In this document: positions 38,301 to 49,863 of the stretch, one piece after another
How positions within the stretch are numbered: position 1 is the first letter of the stretch
How the letters are laid out: every line of letters starts with the position of its first letter
Assembly (NCBI RefSeq): GCF_001949145.1
Contig: NW_019091357.1
Coordinates: forward strand, 1,908,982 to 1,972,981
Direction of reading: 5' to 3'
Length of the DNA: 64,000 nucleotides
DNA from: Acanthaster planci
Lineage: Eukaryota; Echinodermata; Asteroidea; Valvatida; Acanthasteridae
Position numbers and translations under genes: made by a program
The notes under the pieces: generated by a model
Told to the model about the DNA's origin: nothing
What the model saw: the letters and a program-made list of their open reading frames with translations, nothing else
Databases searched by the model: none

Positions 38301-40869
38301 GCATTACAATTTCACACTGGATCTGTGCGGGGACTATAGAGTTGTACTATGGTACACATGCGACCCTACTCACAACGTCTCTGCTACAGGCTTCATGTCT
38401 AACATCCAATGTTTCTTGGTCTACAATGTTAGAACTGAATACAAATGCTTCAGTCTTTAGCATGGGTGCCTGCATGTGTCACTTGGTGAAGCTTGGCCAC
38501 GGTGCCCTTGAAATGAGGGCAGGAGCAAAATGAGGCAACGTCACAGATGGAACGATTTCTCCCAACCCTTGAAAACATATCCGTGGCACCAATGCAAGCA
38601 TACACCAGCTTCCAAGTTGCCATCTATATGCAAGCGAGGCCCAGAAATGACTTGGTTGCTCAATATCTCACCGAAACGATTTGCGCGATGCATTCACTTG
38701 TGTTGCCGTCATCATTCTTGATTGTGATTGGTCGATCCTCCTTAATTCTCTCCATGGCTGCTGGACAATCCATCTGAAATATTGTGTTGACAAAAGTTTT
38801 CATCAATGAACTTAACTACTCTCTTGGTCCTTGAAAGAAAATGACATTTGCTCACTGGTCCAGTCAAAAAATAGAATGCATAAGATATACGTCAATGCTC
38901 CAAACACAAGGTCACTACAATTTTAAAAATTATTTTCAGCATAAAATGTAGCATCAAATTTTAAAAGTTTAGTTTCACAAGTGGTCAAAATGTGGGCCAT
39001 GTGACCAGCTCACATAACTGTTCTCATATCTAGCAAATGTGTTTGTATTAAGATAAAAACCACAATGCAGGGAACCAGTCAAGTTAAGCAGTATTTCCGC
39101 AGTGGTTTGCGAGTTCTTCTTATCTCTACACGTGTACACGAACTAGCATGTAGCCCCTTTACGACTAGATTGAAGCCATGGTTCGGTTTTCATATTCAAT
39201 TCCTTTTTCATCCCCGTTTGTGGTCAAAAACAAAAATTTCTGGCACTTCCATGCATTTTTCTCTGCAAGTACAACTCATTTTGAAACTCAAAACAGAAAA
39301 ACCAATTTCTGGTTTCAGTCCAGCTAAGAGCCTGATTGTTGATTTCATCGTGGAACAAGGGACAAATCCGACACTGAGACTTCATCAGTTGAGTTTTCAA
39401 TCCAACCTCACCCTGTATTTCTTCATGAACGTCTCGACAGTGGGTATCTGATCGCTCTGTACTTGCTTGAAAGCTGCCTTGTACTGCACCAGTAACTTGG
39501 AGCAGGCTGCCGTATACCTGCATTGAAAAAGGGGACAATAAAGCCACAAATGTATAGTCTCCATCTATGAAAAGATACATGTACATGTATATGTATCTTA
39601 TTCATCGATAAAACAGTCCCGAGTCTTACAATTTCAGAACAACTTTTCACATATTCTGATGAGTTTGGGGCAAACTGATAATCATATCATGACACACTGA
39701 TCCAGACGTCGTGTTTCCAACTTCAACGTCTAATTCCTAAACATGACGCCAAGCTTCCACACTTGATCGCTTAAACTTGCTCTTGGATGTCATCAAAGGC
39801 GACAACTCTGAGACATGAACTACAAATACCTTCCATTATGTGCATGTTCCAAGCTATTCAACTGTGCACGCTACACAAACCCAAACACGCATGGGTGATT
39901 CTATAAATTTGGGGTCCAACTTGGGGACGTTTTGGTGTCCTGTTGCACGTGAAGCCATCCAACTTTTCTTCATGTAAAATTGTAACCACATTATCACACA
40001 TTGTGCAGATTGAACTGTATATTGTACAGGTCATAAACAATGTAATCCTGTTTGATCTACAGAATGTGAACAGTACTAATATTAGTTCCATCCAGAAAAG
40101 CTGAATGGTTTCACCCGTAACAGAACACCAAAATGTCCCCAAGTTGGACTTCTAATTGATACAATCACCCACATATAGAATATCTCTCGGCTCGCACGGA
40201 AAAACGGACAAATTTCCTCTTGAAATACTAAACAGACTTGAGTGTTCTCCTCAACATACTCTTTTGGTGTGATGGCATCACGTATGTAGGCCTTCTCTAA
40301 CCACTGCAATGTGTTGATCACTGCAAACAGCTCTGCCATGTTATCATATTTTTCTCTTTCCCGGAAGTTCCGGAAGAGCTTCACTTCCTGGGAAAAAAAA
40401 ACAAGAAAAGAACACGATTGGGTAAAGGATAAATTGGACGCCTTAAACTATTAAGTGCAACAGATGTAACAATTTGGCATGATCCTAACCATTCAAGGAC
40501 TGAAAAAGTTGCGGGGCCATACACTCAAATTTCGCCAAACAGGCCAGGTCACTCAAATACAATGTAGTTACACGAAACCTTGAGGTAAATCGCTCAGACT
40601 TTTCTTCAACTTGACACGGTAAGGGTCGAGTGCAATTGGCAGATCTGTTGCATTGTCTCACGATCATGCAACACTGTTGGTCAATGCCGGATCAAATCTC
40701 TCACTATAATCTTCCTTTTACAAATCAATCTGCAGCCATGACCTAGTCAAGAATGATTAACAACTGATGATGACGGAACTGCACGGCAACATCGAGCAAC
40801 ACCACACAGACATGTACATGTATGTAGGCACACTTACCTCATACAGTTCAGGCCTATTAGCTGATGAAC
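32340..40869 (-). CDS. VPS28: VPS28, ESCRT-I subunit (first coding exon not resolved)
   Basis: VPS28 is a core ESCRT-I subunit that binds TSG101 through its N-terminal region and recruits ESCRT-II/III through its C-terminal four-helix domain, sorting ubiquitinated cargo at endosomes. Six minus-strand exons join in frame: 40869-40838, 40387-40260, 39517-39412, 38773-38672, 37822-37677 and 32463-32340. They give [87 protein letters not shown] and a tail with [20 protein letters not shown], then a stop. All junctions are GT-AG. The resolved part is 211 aa against about 220 for human VPS28, so only a few N-terminal residues are missing. They should lie in an exon above 40870 that ends with the first base of a split codon. 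A weak candidate is near 41850-41836. The last intron (about 5.2 kb) holds a minisatellite and many ACATGTAC repeats. Confidence 0.95.
35667..35905. repeat. 57-bp minisatellite, four near-perfect copies
   Basis: The unit starting CTTTTCAGCAACCTGCTGAC repeats at 35667, 35724, 35781 and 35838 with almost no differences; a fifth start at 35895 decays after a few bases. The period is a multiple of three and stop-free on the minus strand, so it gives a 19-residue repeat containing [13 protein letters not shown]. It lies in the last VPS28 intron, so the open frame is most likely a by-product of the period. Confidence 0.95.
36121..36172. repeat. CA-rich microsatellite
   Basis: An interrupted run of CACACAC and CCACACAC words in the last VPS28 intron. 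Simple-sequence DNA only. Confidence 0.8.
37461..37565. repeat. imperfect hairpin in VPS28 intron
   Basis: The left arm (37461-37502) pairs with the right arm (37523-37565) over about 40 bp with a few mismatches. Both arms share TTGACTGCTG, then a GTGGGA block, then TTTTGAA when read from their outer ends. The loop is about 20 nt. Size and shape match either an animal pre-miRNA or a decayed inverted-repeat element. No known miRNA seed is recognised. Confidence 0.55.
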
Positions 40870-41313
40870 CTGTTCATATGAAAAAATCAAACGACTGAGA
40901 TTGAGGATTCAGTTTGAGTAGAAATGTTGAATGAGTCAAAACTCACGAGTCTTGGAATGCAATCACTACAAAATGAAATCTAGTATTACTGTTACATTCC
41001 AACTATAGTGTAACACGTTCCTGCCCAGTGATAGCACCGTGCCAGGTGTGCGTTAGCATGAACCAACACAAATATCGTTTATGTTAGCTCACAAAGGCAG
41101 AAACTAGTTTTTCTTTGTGTCATAGGCGACATGCCAGGTTGGCATATTTTGGATCAAGAACATGTAAGTCAAGTGTGAGCAGCATAAATGTGGAGATGGT
41201 TGAGATATTTTTCTGAGGAAATTTGTCCAGTACAGTTTGGGCAAGTCCAACCCCTGCACTATAGTTGGGGTCGATCTGACTACAAGTTGGAAAGGCACAA
41301 TCCGGTTCATACT

Positions 41314-41505
41314 GTAAGTGTGACATCACTTCAGGCTAAACCACTTCCACTGCACATGCACATAGAGTTACTTGCATTGATCGCGGTTTACATGGAACCA
41401 TGGAACCAGAATACCCCATAACTTCAGCAATCGTCCAACGGGAGTCTGCAAATCGTGGCACATCCGTGTGTACATGTACTTGTGTGACAAAGTCACGAAC
41501 CGGAG
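41314..41505 (+). repeat. dispersed repeat, copy A
   Basis: It begins GTAAGTGTGACATCACTTCAG and ends AGTCACGAACCGG. It aligns along its whole length with 49673-49863 through shared blocks such as ACATAGAGTTAC, ATGGAACCAT and GCAATCGTCCAA. Both copies have the same orientation. There are no obvious terminal repeats, coding sequence or pol III boxes. Confidence 0.8.
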
Positions 41506-44500
41506 AGTCCAGGCTTAAGTCAACTGGCCTTGCATTACCATTTCTATTCCTGAGGTCCATTTACACCATTACACCAGGCTGGCTTACTTTGTAAAAACAT
41601 TTGTTGTCAAAGGAAGTGTGGACCATTTGTATCTATCCAAAAAACAAGTGACTAAATTGTTCAAAATCTTACAGATTTTAAAGTTAGTAACGGCTCTATA
41701 AGACTTCCTGTGAAGTAAAACCATCCCATATTTGGACAAAAGAACCACATACTTCAAATAACAAGTACACCTACACTGTGCTACAAGTACAAGCACTGAA
41801 CATCTGTTGTGGGATTTGGGGATTGTTGGATAGAAAAAAACTCACCAGCACGGCCCCACCTGGATTAGATCTGTATCGATTTCATTAAATGAAAAAATAT
41901 GTGACCTACTGGAGGCAAAGTGTACGCTTTGACATGTTTGACACACAAGCACAACAAATTATGCTAAACTGAACAAATACTTCAATGGAGTTATTGTCTA
42001 TCCCTCTCCATCCCCTAACTGTGCCTAAAATTTGAAGTTCAAAAGATCCGGAGGGGGGGGGAGATTTTTTAAGTCTCGCAATCTGTCACCGCTACACAAC
42101 ACAGCACATGTCACGCCTCCCGCCAGTGCCGATGGGTGTTTGCAGGTCACAGCAGCAGCTAGGATAGTCCCATAATGAAAACAACACAAGATTCATTCCC
42201 CACCACCAAATGGTCGAGCCAAGATGCGGAGCCTGCGTGGTCATTGGTGGGTTCGACGTATGCGCAGTCTGACAAACACAAACGGTATGAACGGAACGAC
42301 AGTTGTCGGGTAGAAGCGAGAAATGGTGAGAAAAAATCAAATTTTTTTCCCAAAATACTCTGTCTCATGCTCTGAAACTTTGTTATCCCGCTTTTTAAGA
42401 GGTACAGATTAATTAGGTTTACTGACAGGATAAAACCTGATTTAATAAGCTTTCTTACCAGTCAATCATTTCACCACAAAAATTTCATTCCAAAACCCCA
42501 TAGCGTTACAACACCATGTAAACTGTGTTGGCCCAAAATCACACAGAGTATGACAGAGTAGTGACTTCGAGTTCTCAAAGTACGTCGGGCCCTGTTTACA
42601 GGTCTAGGCTTTGGACTTGCATACATGAGTGAGGGCGCTGTTCATTTGGGATCTCATTCTCTTAAATAGGAAATTGTGATTGAAATTTGTCTTTTTTCCG
42701 CATGCTCTAGCTCCTCTATTTAACTTCCAATGTCAATTTTTTTGAAATTTCAAGTGAAGCCAACATTTAATTTATTGAAATAAGGCACAGATAAGAACAA
42801 CAATTTTATGAAAATATGGATTTTAAGCATTTCAATCAAAATCCACGCTCTCTTTTGTGTTCCAAAAATCAGTTTGCTCTGCATTATACATGTAGGCCGA
42901 CTAGGCCTAGCCTACATGTACAAAAAAAGTCCCATAACATCTCAAAATATTCCTACTTTAAATCAGTATTTTCTTTGCTTTGCAAGGACTGGTGGAATCC
43001 AAACATATAGCAAAATGTTTCTTATGACATCCTCTCCAAGATCACGTCAAAAAGAAAACAAAAAAAAAATGATGAAATATTTATGAGCCTCCCTATCTAG
43101 CGCTTTAAGTTAGCCTTTGTCGGGCAGTCGGGACGGTTTACATGGTTTAGGGACCATTTTGGAGGTGAATTCGGAGGATTTGGTTCGGGGTACAAGCTAT
43201 ATTGAGTGAAATGAATTAATGGAAGAAAAAGCCAATGGAAGGTTCTTTACTTCTTGAACCCCAAATGTTAAAAAAGGCGATTTTAGGGTCCAAGTTACTC
43301 GGAGTCGGACTAAATACATGAAATAATGCTACTTTTTGCTAGGTCTAAACCAGCACTAAGCTAACTCACTTTGATTTTGCGAACTCTGAGTTGTTGGCAC
43401 CGTAGAAAACATCCTTTTCCAACATCAAACTCAGTTTTGACAGAACATCTGAACTAAAAACAAAGTAAATATCCTTTACTTCAGACAGTAGCCAGCATGA
43501 AACACCTAAATTTGTTTGAAAGGAAAACAGAATACATTTATAACCATCATTCGCCTACAGCACGTATAATGTACAGTACATGAAATAAGCTAACTCAAGA
43601 ATAGTCTGGCTCCAATTTGCAATACCATACATATAGTTAGTGGTACCGCTCGGAGACATGTCAGGAAATAGACTGGATTACCTGTCCTTTGTGTTTACTA
43701 TTTCCAGCAATGATGTCATCCCGAGCACGGTGCTAGCATGCTACGCAGCCCTTCCATATTAAAAGAGTGGCTGCTAGATCTTCACACCATTGGAAATACG
43801 TTGAGACAGGCAGACCTTGCCGTAGGTTTGGAAGCCAGTTTCCCAAGACACGGCCTTTGCGACATGCACGTGCATGTATCGATAGTAGCGCAGCATCATA
43901 ATGGTCATAATCATCTGCCGATGCCGTGGACGGTGGGCTCACTAGCCGGGGGACTCCCCCCCCCAAATTCCCGGTGCCCCCAGGTGCCTCACCCCACTTA
44001 ATATTGATCAAGGCTAACAATAGCTTGCCCCCCAAAAAACCTCACCACTGAAAGCTAGTGCCCCCTTATCATAAGATGCTGCATGGTAACCCCTCCCTTG
44101 TTCCCCCACTAGTAAATCCCAGCCACGCCACTGGGTGGGCTTTAGGAAGTTTGGGGAGGGTCAATGCGGTGGCGTATCCAGGTATTGTGACCAGGAGACT
44201 ATAGTATAGGACATGCGAGGGGTGCAAAAAATTCTTTTCGAAAAAGACTACATTTTTTTCGTCCATGCAAGCTGGTGGTTGTACCTTTTCTAGAATGCTG
44301 GTGCTTTTGATTCCTTTACAAAAACAAGAGAAATAATATTAGATGCCCAGGCCCCAGCTCCGATACGCTACTGGGACTAGGTCAATGAGTTCAGACGTCT
44401 TGGTGCCCCCCCACCCCACCACCACCACCACGCCAGCAAACACGGTGCATCTAGGTCTTCAATACAGCCAACGGATAATTTTTGCGGGTGATCATCCCGC

Positions 44501-46359
44501 GGCAAAGTTGAGCAAGGGGTTCTGGGCTAGCGGCCAATAGAGGTAGATCAAGTATTTCGACGTCGACAGCTGATTTCATTCCTCAGACTCCAACTCGTCG
44601 GTTTGTTGTGCACTGTGGGGTTGGAATGGGGCCACATCTATAGACCCGGCCAGGCCCCGAGATTGGCAACCCTTCGCATTATAAGGAGATGGTTTTATGG
44701 GCAGGAGAAAATGTCAAAAAATATGCGGCTGTTTCTCCGAGAGACGCTGACTTTAAACACGCGCCCACCCAACACAGCCCTGAGCAACACCAGAGGCTGC
44801 TCTTCATAGCCCCCCTAGCCGATGGTGTAACTTACGTTTAGGGAAGTTGTCATGGGCCGTGTACAAAGTACATAGTTCTATCACTAATGTAAACATGTGT
44901 ATCGATGTACACATTTCTCTCACATTTCAATTAGTGCTGCTAATGCATGCCAAGTGATAATTTCTCCCCTCACATTTTAACCCGGGCCATGGGCAATTTC
45001 GACGTTTTTTCAGGAATAACCCCACCCTCCCCACACCAAAAGTTTCACTGCATGCGCTTACACTGCCCTTTCCCTTTTGGCGTTTCACTGTTTAAATTAT
45101 AAGGGCAAAGCCAAGCCCCGGAAAACTAGTTCCACACGCCGGCTGCACTGTACCTTCATTTGGTCTCAGTCAAGGCTTAGCCGTCCATACTACATGCACC
45201 TGGCTCACTGAGTTCGCGCTATAAAATGTCACAAATATAAAGTAGATTTATACTCGGAAAAGAAGATGCAAATCAATACGGGTATTTCACAATAGTGCGC
45301 CTCCAAGAGTTTGCAACACGTTGGCCAATCACAATGTGTGAAATCTGTCGACCCAATGCGCGTTTGGAAAGGGTTGACATACAGACGTGCTGTGATTGGT
45401 CAATGCATTGCAAACTCTTGAAGGCGCACTATTGTGAATCCCCAGTATTACAGGAAAGAGCATACTGTCACACAAAAGTTCCAATTTTCCCCATTTATTT
45501 CACATAGGCCTACCATCTAAACATGGTGTGCACTGGAATTTTTAGGTTTTTGAGCATCTGAAAAACCATAATTTTCCGAGCATGCGGATCAAAATAAAAC
45601 CCAATTCTTTACTTGTGGGTATCGAAAAAAATCAGCTGTGACAATTTGCACAATAAAATCGCTGTTTACACTAAGTCGGAAATTAGATATAAATACTGTA
45701 CACCTGTATATCTTCACCAAAGCATTATATTTCTTCCGTAATGTTAAATATCAAAAATTTAATGTTGAAAACAAAATAACTAAATAGCAGTTTAACTGAG
45801 CTGCATGCAATAATTTTAATTTTAGAGTGAACAAGTTTCCATATATATAGTAAGAAAATTTTCGACATCTTGGGGTAATTAAAGCCAGCACATGAAAAAA
45901 CAATCTTCAGGAAATTGAAGATATTGGTGTTTAAATTTAATCATAAACCGACAATTATTCACACTTCTCGTTTTATACCTCTTTGATGTATTAGTTATAG
46001 CTTTAACCTATCACATTCTAGCCCCGTCTGCCTCTGTAATTTTCACAAACATGCAACAAAGTACCCTGTTAAACAATGCAGCGTTTACTGAATCTAGCTC
46101 TGTAAGGTGTTGAACTGACTTTAAATAAACTGCAACAAAATACCTTCTTTTGCGCTTTCAAACACAATGGCAAGAGGAAACATCGTCTTAAATCGGACGT
46201 CCCGTAAAACGGTCATCGATAACAAAGACATTTTGGTCTTGGACCCAAAAAAATCCAAAAATCCCCCAAAAGGTGATATTTTATGTTGTTTGCTGGAGGA
46301 AACAACTGCGATAGGCCATTCAAAATTTCAACATTTCAGTCCTTCCGTCAGCATACCAA
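41506..46359. other. VPS28 upstream / intergenic region
   Basis: No supported coding sequence. The first VPS28 exon and promoter should lie in the left part but cannot be placed. Fragments with GGCGTA/GCCACGCCACT-type ends and C/G runs near 43920-44420 look like decayed non-autonomous elements. An inverted-repeat element at 45280-45443 is annotated separately. 45500-46150 is AT-rich and featureless. Confidence 0.4.
45280..45443. mobile_element. inverted-repeat (MITE-like) element
   Basis: Two arms of about 46-50 bp face each other. The outer parts read TTCACAATAGTGCGCC and the inner parts CCAATCACA in both arms, with AAGAGTTTGCAA between. The outermost bases are GGGTATT and GGGGATT. Loop and inner region total about 65 bp. 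There is no coding sequence. A clean target-site duplication is not visible. Structure indicates a small non-autonomous DNA element. Confidence 0.75.
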
Positions 46360-46365
46360 TTTATT
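46360..46365 (-). terminator. polyadenylation signal of the SDR gene
   Basis: AATAAA on the minus strand lies 136 bp after the stop codon of the epimerase-like gene. It is the first canonical hexamer downstream. Confidence 0.5.
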
Positions 46366-46501
46366 ATGCAGGCCACGGTAAACGAAACGAATACTTTATA
46401 TATAAACCTCACGATAACATACGTCCCATTAAAGTTCCGCATAGGCCCCTAATCTAATTGAAAGCTTAGTAATTTGAATTGGTCTAAATATCAGGTGCTT
46501 T

Positions 46502-47539
46502 TCAAATGTTGTTGTTGTCCATGATACGGACTTTGAACGGGCCGACATTCCGAGCTCGATCCAATTCTTCATCGGACATGAAGGGGACTGTCTTGAGGAG
46601 TTCAAGGACACCCTCTCGGACAGTGATCGTCGGTCGGAATCCGAACTCTCGCAGTCTCGAGTACGACACCTCGTAGTTGCGTTTATCCAGATCCTCTCCA
46701 TCCTCCGACTGGGTTATTTTGCAGCCGGGAACCAGGGACTGTATCAGTGAGGCCAGCTCTGATTTGGTCATATTCATGGATTCGTGCCCCACGTTGTACG
46801 CCCTGCCCCGCATTTTATCGTAGTTACGTAGCGCCAACACGAACGCGGAAGCTGCATCTCGGACGTGAATGAACGTACGTCTAAAATTGCCCTGGTAGAG
46901 ACTGAAATGTTTCTGGCTGACAGCGCGGTGCGTCAGATCGTTGACCAAGAGATCCATCCGCATGCGTGGAGCCGTACCGAAGACCGTGGCCAGGCGGAGA
47001 GCTACTCCACCCACACTCAGTACCGATTTCTCCCCGTTTGCCTTTGAGCTTCCATACAGCGTCAGCGGGCTTATGGGGGTCTCTTCTGTACAGACGCCGT
47101 CCACAGCTCCGTAGCATGACCCAGTTGACGCGTAGACAAGCTTCTGGTTGCGCCGTAGGAGCCTCGCCACGTGCGCCGTGCCGTCTTCGTTGACTTGGCG
47201 GGCAAGTTTCGGTTCCTTCTCGCAGGCTGGGTACCCAACGATGGCCGCCAAGTGAATCACGGCGTCGCAATCGGCCATCGCCTCCGAGAGGTCCTCCACA
47301 TTATGCACATCACCTCGGACAACTTTCAGGTTTGGGTTGGCAGCGACCGGTCCGAAGAGTGACTGACTTCCCCAACGGAAGGTATCGAAGACGGTGACGA
47401 TGTACCCCTCTTCCAGCAGAAGGGGTACCAGAATAGACCCGATGTAGCCTGCCCCTCCTGTCACCAAGACATGGTTCACAGTGCAGCAGCAATCCGCACT
47501 GTTGGTAACGCCGTTCTGTACTCCGTTGAGGGACGACAT
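46502..47539 (-). CDS. NAD(P)-dependent epimerase/dehydratase (extended SDR)
   Basis: A single uninterrupted reading frame of 345 aa. After a variable, cysteine-containing N-terminus it shows a Rossmann fold: NHVLVTGGAGYIGS with the G28xxG31xxG34 dinucleotide motif, VFD (D52) at the end of strand 2, GDVHN near 76-80, and HLAAIVG. The catalytic YxxxK is Y162-GSS-K166, with the STGSCYG strand before it. This is the layout of nucleotide-sugar 4-epimerases and 4,6-dehydratases acting on a sugar nucleotide in the cytosol. The exact substrate is not deducible. The coding region has no introns, unlike its neighbours. ATATTTTTAG|GGGTACCATG suggests a splice acceptor 7 bp before the start codon and so a leader intron. 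Bacterial-type ancestry or retroposition are possible but unproven. Confidence 0.93.
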   Translation of the reverse strand: MSSLNGVQNGVTNSADCCCTVNHVLVTGGAGYIGSILVPLLLEEGYIVTVFDTFRWGSQSLFGPVAANPNLKVVRGDVHNVEDLSEAMADCDAVIHLAAIVGYPACEKEPKLARQVNEDGTAHVARLLRRNQKLVYASTGSCYGAVDGVCTEETPISPLTLYGSSKANGEKSVLSVGGVALRLATVFGTAPRMRMDLLVNDLTHRAVSQKHFSLYQGNFRRTFIHVRDAASAFVLALRNYDKMRGRAYNVGHESMNMTKSELASLIQSLVPGCKITQSEDGEDLDKRNYEVSYSRLREFGFRPTITVREGVLELLKTVPFMSDEELDRARNVGPFKVRIMDNNNI

Positions 47540-48547
47540 GGTACCCCTAAAAATATTTCAGCTGAAATGAGGAATGTATAAAATGTAGTGGAATTAAATA
47601 ACCGAACTCATAGCATTATTCAACTCATATTAAATGGCATCACTCATGCGTGGTGTTATCCGACATACATGCATTTACAAGGTCACGCCACGGGTACTGC
47701 TTTTGTAATAGGAAGTAGAGTTGTCACTAGTCCTACCGTACTATGATAGGCCCAATCAAACAAGTGCAACGGGTCTGATGCTTTATATCATTTTTATTTG
47801 AAAATGAATGTATGCCTTTTGTATTATGATATTACCCATATCCTAAGAATGTGCTGTAAAAATTAAATAAGCGATAAATTACCCCTCCCGAAAAATTTCC
47901 TGCATTTTTCCCCATAAACATCCACAGGTTTATTCTTGCGGGATATCGATGTACGACCGCAGATCTTTATTTAGAAGTGGCAATCTCCCGTCATTCAAAC
48001 GCTGAGGTCTAGTCTATTACGATGAAACGACCAACCTTAAGAGTTCAATCCTAAAGTATAAGCTATTAGCCTCACGTTTCGATTTGCCCTTACACAAGCT
48101 AGAAATTGTCGATTCTCATCAGGCCCTCGATGAGGAAAAAGAAATCTTCAATAAATCAGATTTAAAAGAAAAAGAAAAATAAAAAAAACAGCAACCAAAT
48201 GCTGAATAAAAACTCCACCAGCTGCAACAGAAACAAATTTGTTGATATTGGAGTGCCTTTGCAAGTTTCTCTGACAAAATGTGGTGGGTTTTTTGTTATA
48301 ATAATCGCCTGGGAGATCGAGTCACAAGCCCGCGGCCAGGCCCTTTGTGTATTCAACTTACAAAATTATGCATGTATATGGTGTATACATGTAAAGCAAT
48401 GTTTTGAATTTATGCTGGCACTCGGCCGGCAGACATCTTGCGTAAGGTCTCTGGAAACGTGACTGTGCTTAATCATAGAGCTAGGAATACAATTATGGTT
48501 AAAAGTTTGACAGAGGATTGAATATCCAGCCGTCCATTTCATCTTTC

Positions 48548-48776
48548 GTACACTCTTAAAACAACCTAGCCAAAATGCTGACTGATTTTCCTAGTTGTTC
48601 AAAATTGACTACGGATTCAGTCAAACTCAAATCATGCTTTCTGACAAGATTCCTGAACTGACTGAAAAAATCTACTCAGATTGACTAATTTCCAGTTGCA
48701 CCCAGCTGACCCTGAGGAGCCAGTCAAATTTTACTGAATTCTAGTCAGATTTGATTGATCCTTTTTAGAGTGTACG
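48548..48776. mobile_element. MITE-like element with ACACTCT termini
   Basis: CGTACACTCTTAAAA at the left end and its near-complement TTTTTAGAGTGTACG at the right end form inverted repeats of about 15 bp. The interior is rich in TGACTGA/TCAGTCA words in both orientations, the same design as the TAACACC-rich element at 14676. There is no coding sequence. A target-site duplication cannot be separated from the palindromic ends. Confidence 0.65.
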
Positions 48777-49672
48777 TACGCATGAAAGTATTATTAGCGG
48801 TACATGGGGAATACACGAGCTGCATGTATGAGCCTCACGGATCCATCCGGGCCAGAACAGACACTGGAAACTCAACTTGTGGCAGTTAAAACACACAGCA
48901 GGTTTTAAAAATATAAATCTGTGCACAGAGCATTACTGCAGCAAAAAGTAAGAGGCCCAGCATGATATGAGGCTTCGACGTTTGCCCGTTTAATGAAGCG
49001 AAAAAATTTTAAGTCGGTCTACAAATTTTGTCCCTACGTTTCAGTGGAACCCATTTGGGGCATTTTATCAACGTGATCTTAAACGATGTCTACCAAGTGT
49101 AATTCGATTCGAATTTCGGAGCATCAGGCGTATTTTAATGTTCCACAGCAATTAAATGGCCAACAATCTTCCATATAGTGTTTTATACATTGTAAACCTG
49201 AAGGTTCTTTAATGTCACTGCGGTTTGGTTTTATATTTTCGATAATTTACACGGTGTTTTTCAAAGACCGTTCTACACCAATTGACACTGCCATAATGCC
49301 GAAATCTTCATTGGGTGAGAGCAGGAACAGTAAGGGAGGAGAATTTCAGCGGCGTCGGTTGGTGTCGGGGGGGGGGTTCAAAAGCGAATGCAGCTTTGGG
49401 CTCACTTCAACGTGATGTTCAAGGAGAAAACAAATAAAAAGCCTCACGGTCCCGACATCCTTGCTTTTATTTCCTGTATTGTTTTCTTCGGGTACGTTAA
49501 TTGCTCATTATGAGATGAATAAATTAATATACCGATTACTTTCTTTCCTACTCACGAAACATTTTTCGGAAAAAAAACCTTCAGCGGGGGTGGCAGGTTT
49601 TGCAAGTTTTGCAAGGCCTGGGTGATTCCGTTGTTCCAGAGTTCGTGTTGAGCTGTGAAATCTAACCTATTT

Positions 49673-49863
49673 GTAAGTCTGACGTCACTTCAGTTTAAAC
49701 CACGCCCACTGCAAATGCACTGCACATAGAGTTACATGCGTTGATCGCCGCGCCGTTTAGATGGAACCATAGAACTGGAAGTTAACGCGCAACTACAGCG
49801 ATCGTCCAATGAGAGCCTGCAATTCCCGGCGCGTCCATGTGTGTGACGCAGTCACGAACCGGA
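49673..49863 (+). repeat. dispersed repeat, copy B
   Basis: This is the second copy of the repeat at 41314-41505, same orientation, about 8.4 kb away. It starts GTAAGTCTGACGTCACTTCAG and ends GCAGTCACGAACCGG. Differences are scattered substitutions and small indels. CpG sites in this copy (for example GACGTCAC) often correspond to TG or CA in copy A, as expected from methylation decay. Confidence 0.8.

Noticed and set aside
41836-41875. first coding exon of VPS28
   Set aside because: There is a donor (CTG|GTGAGT) in the right phase, but the frame runs into TAA a few codons upstream and no in-frame ATG or good acceptor is present.
46167-46457. 96-codon plus-strand frame starting MARGNIVLN
   Set aside because: It overlaps the 3' end of the SDR gene transcript on the opposite strand, is AT-rich with no recognisable domain, and has no splice or promoter support.
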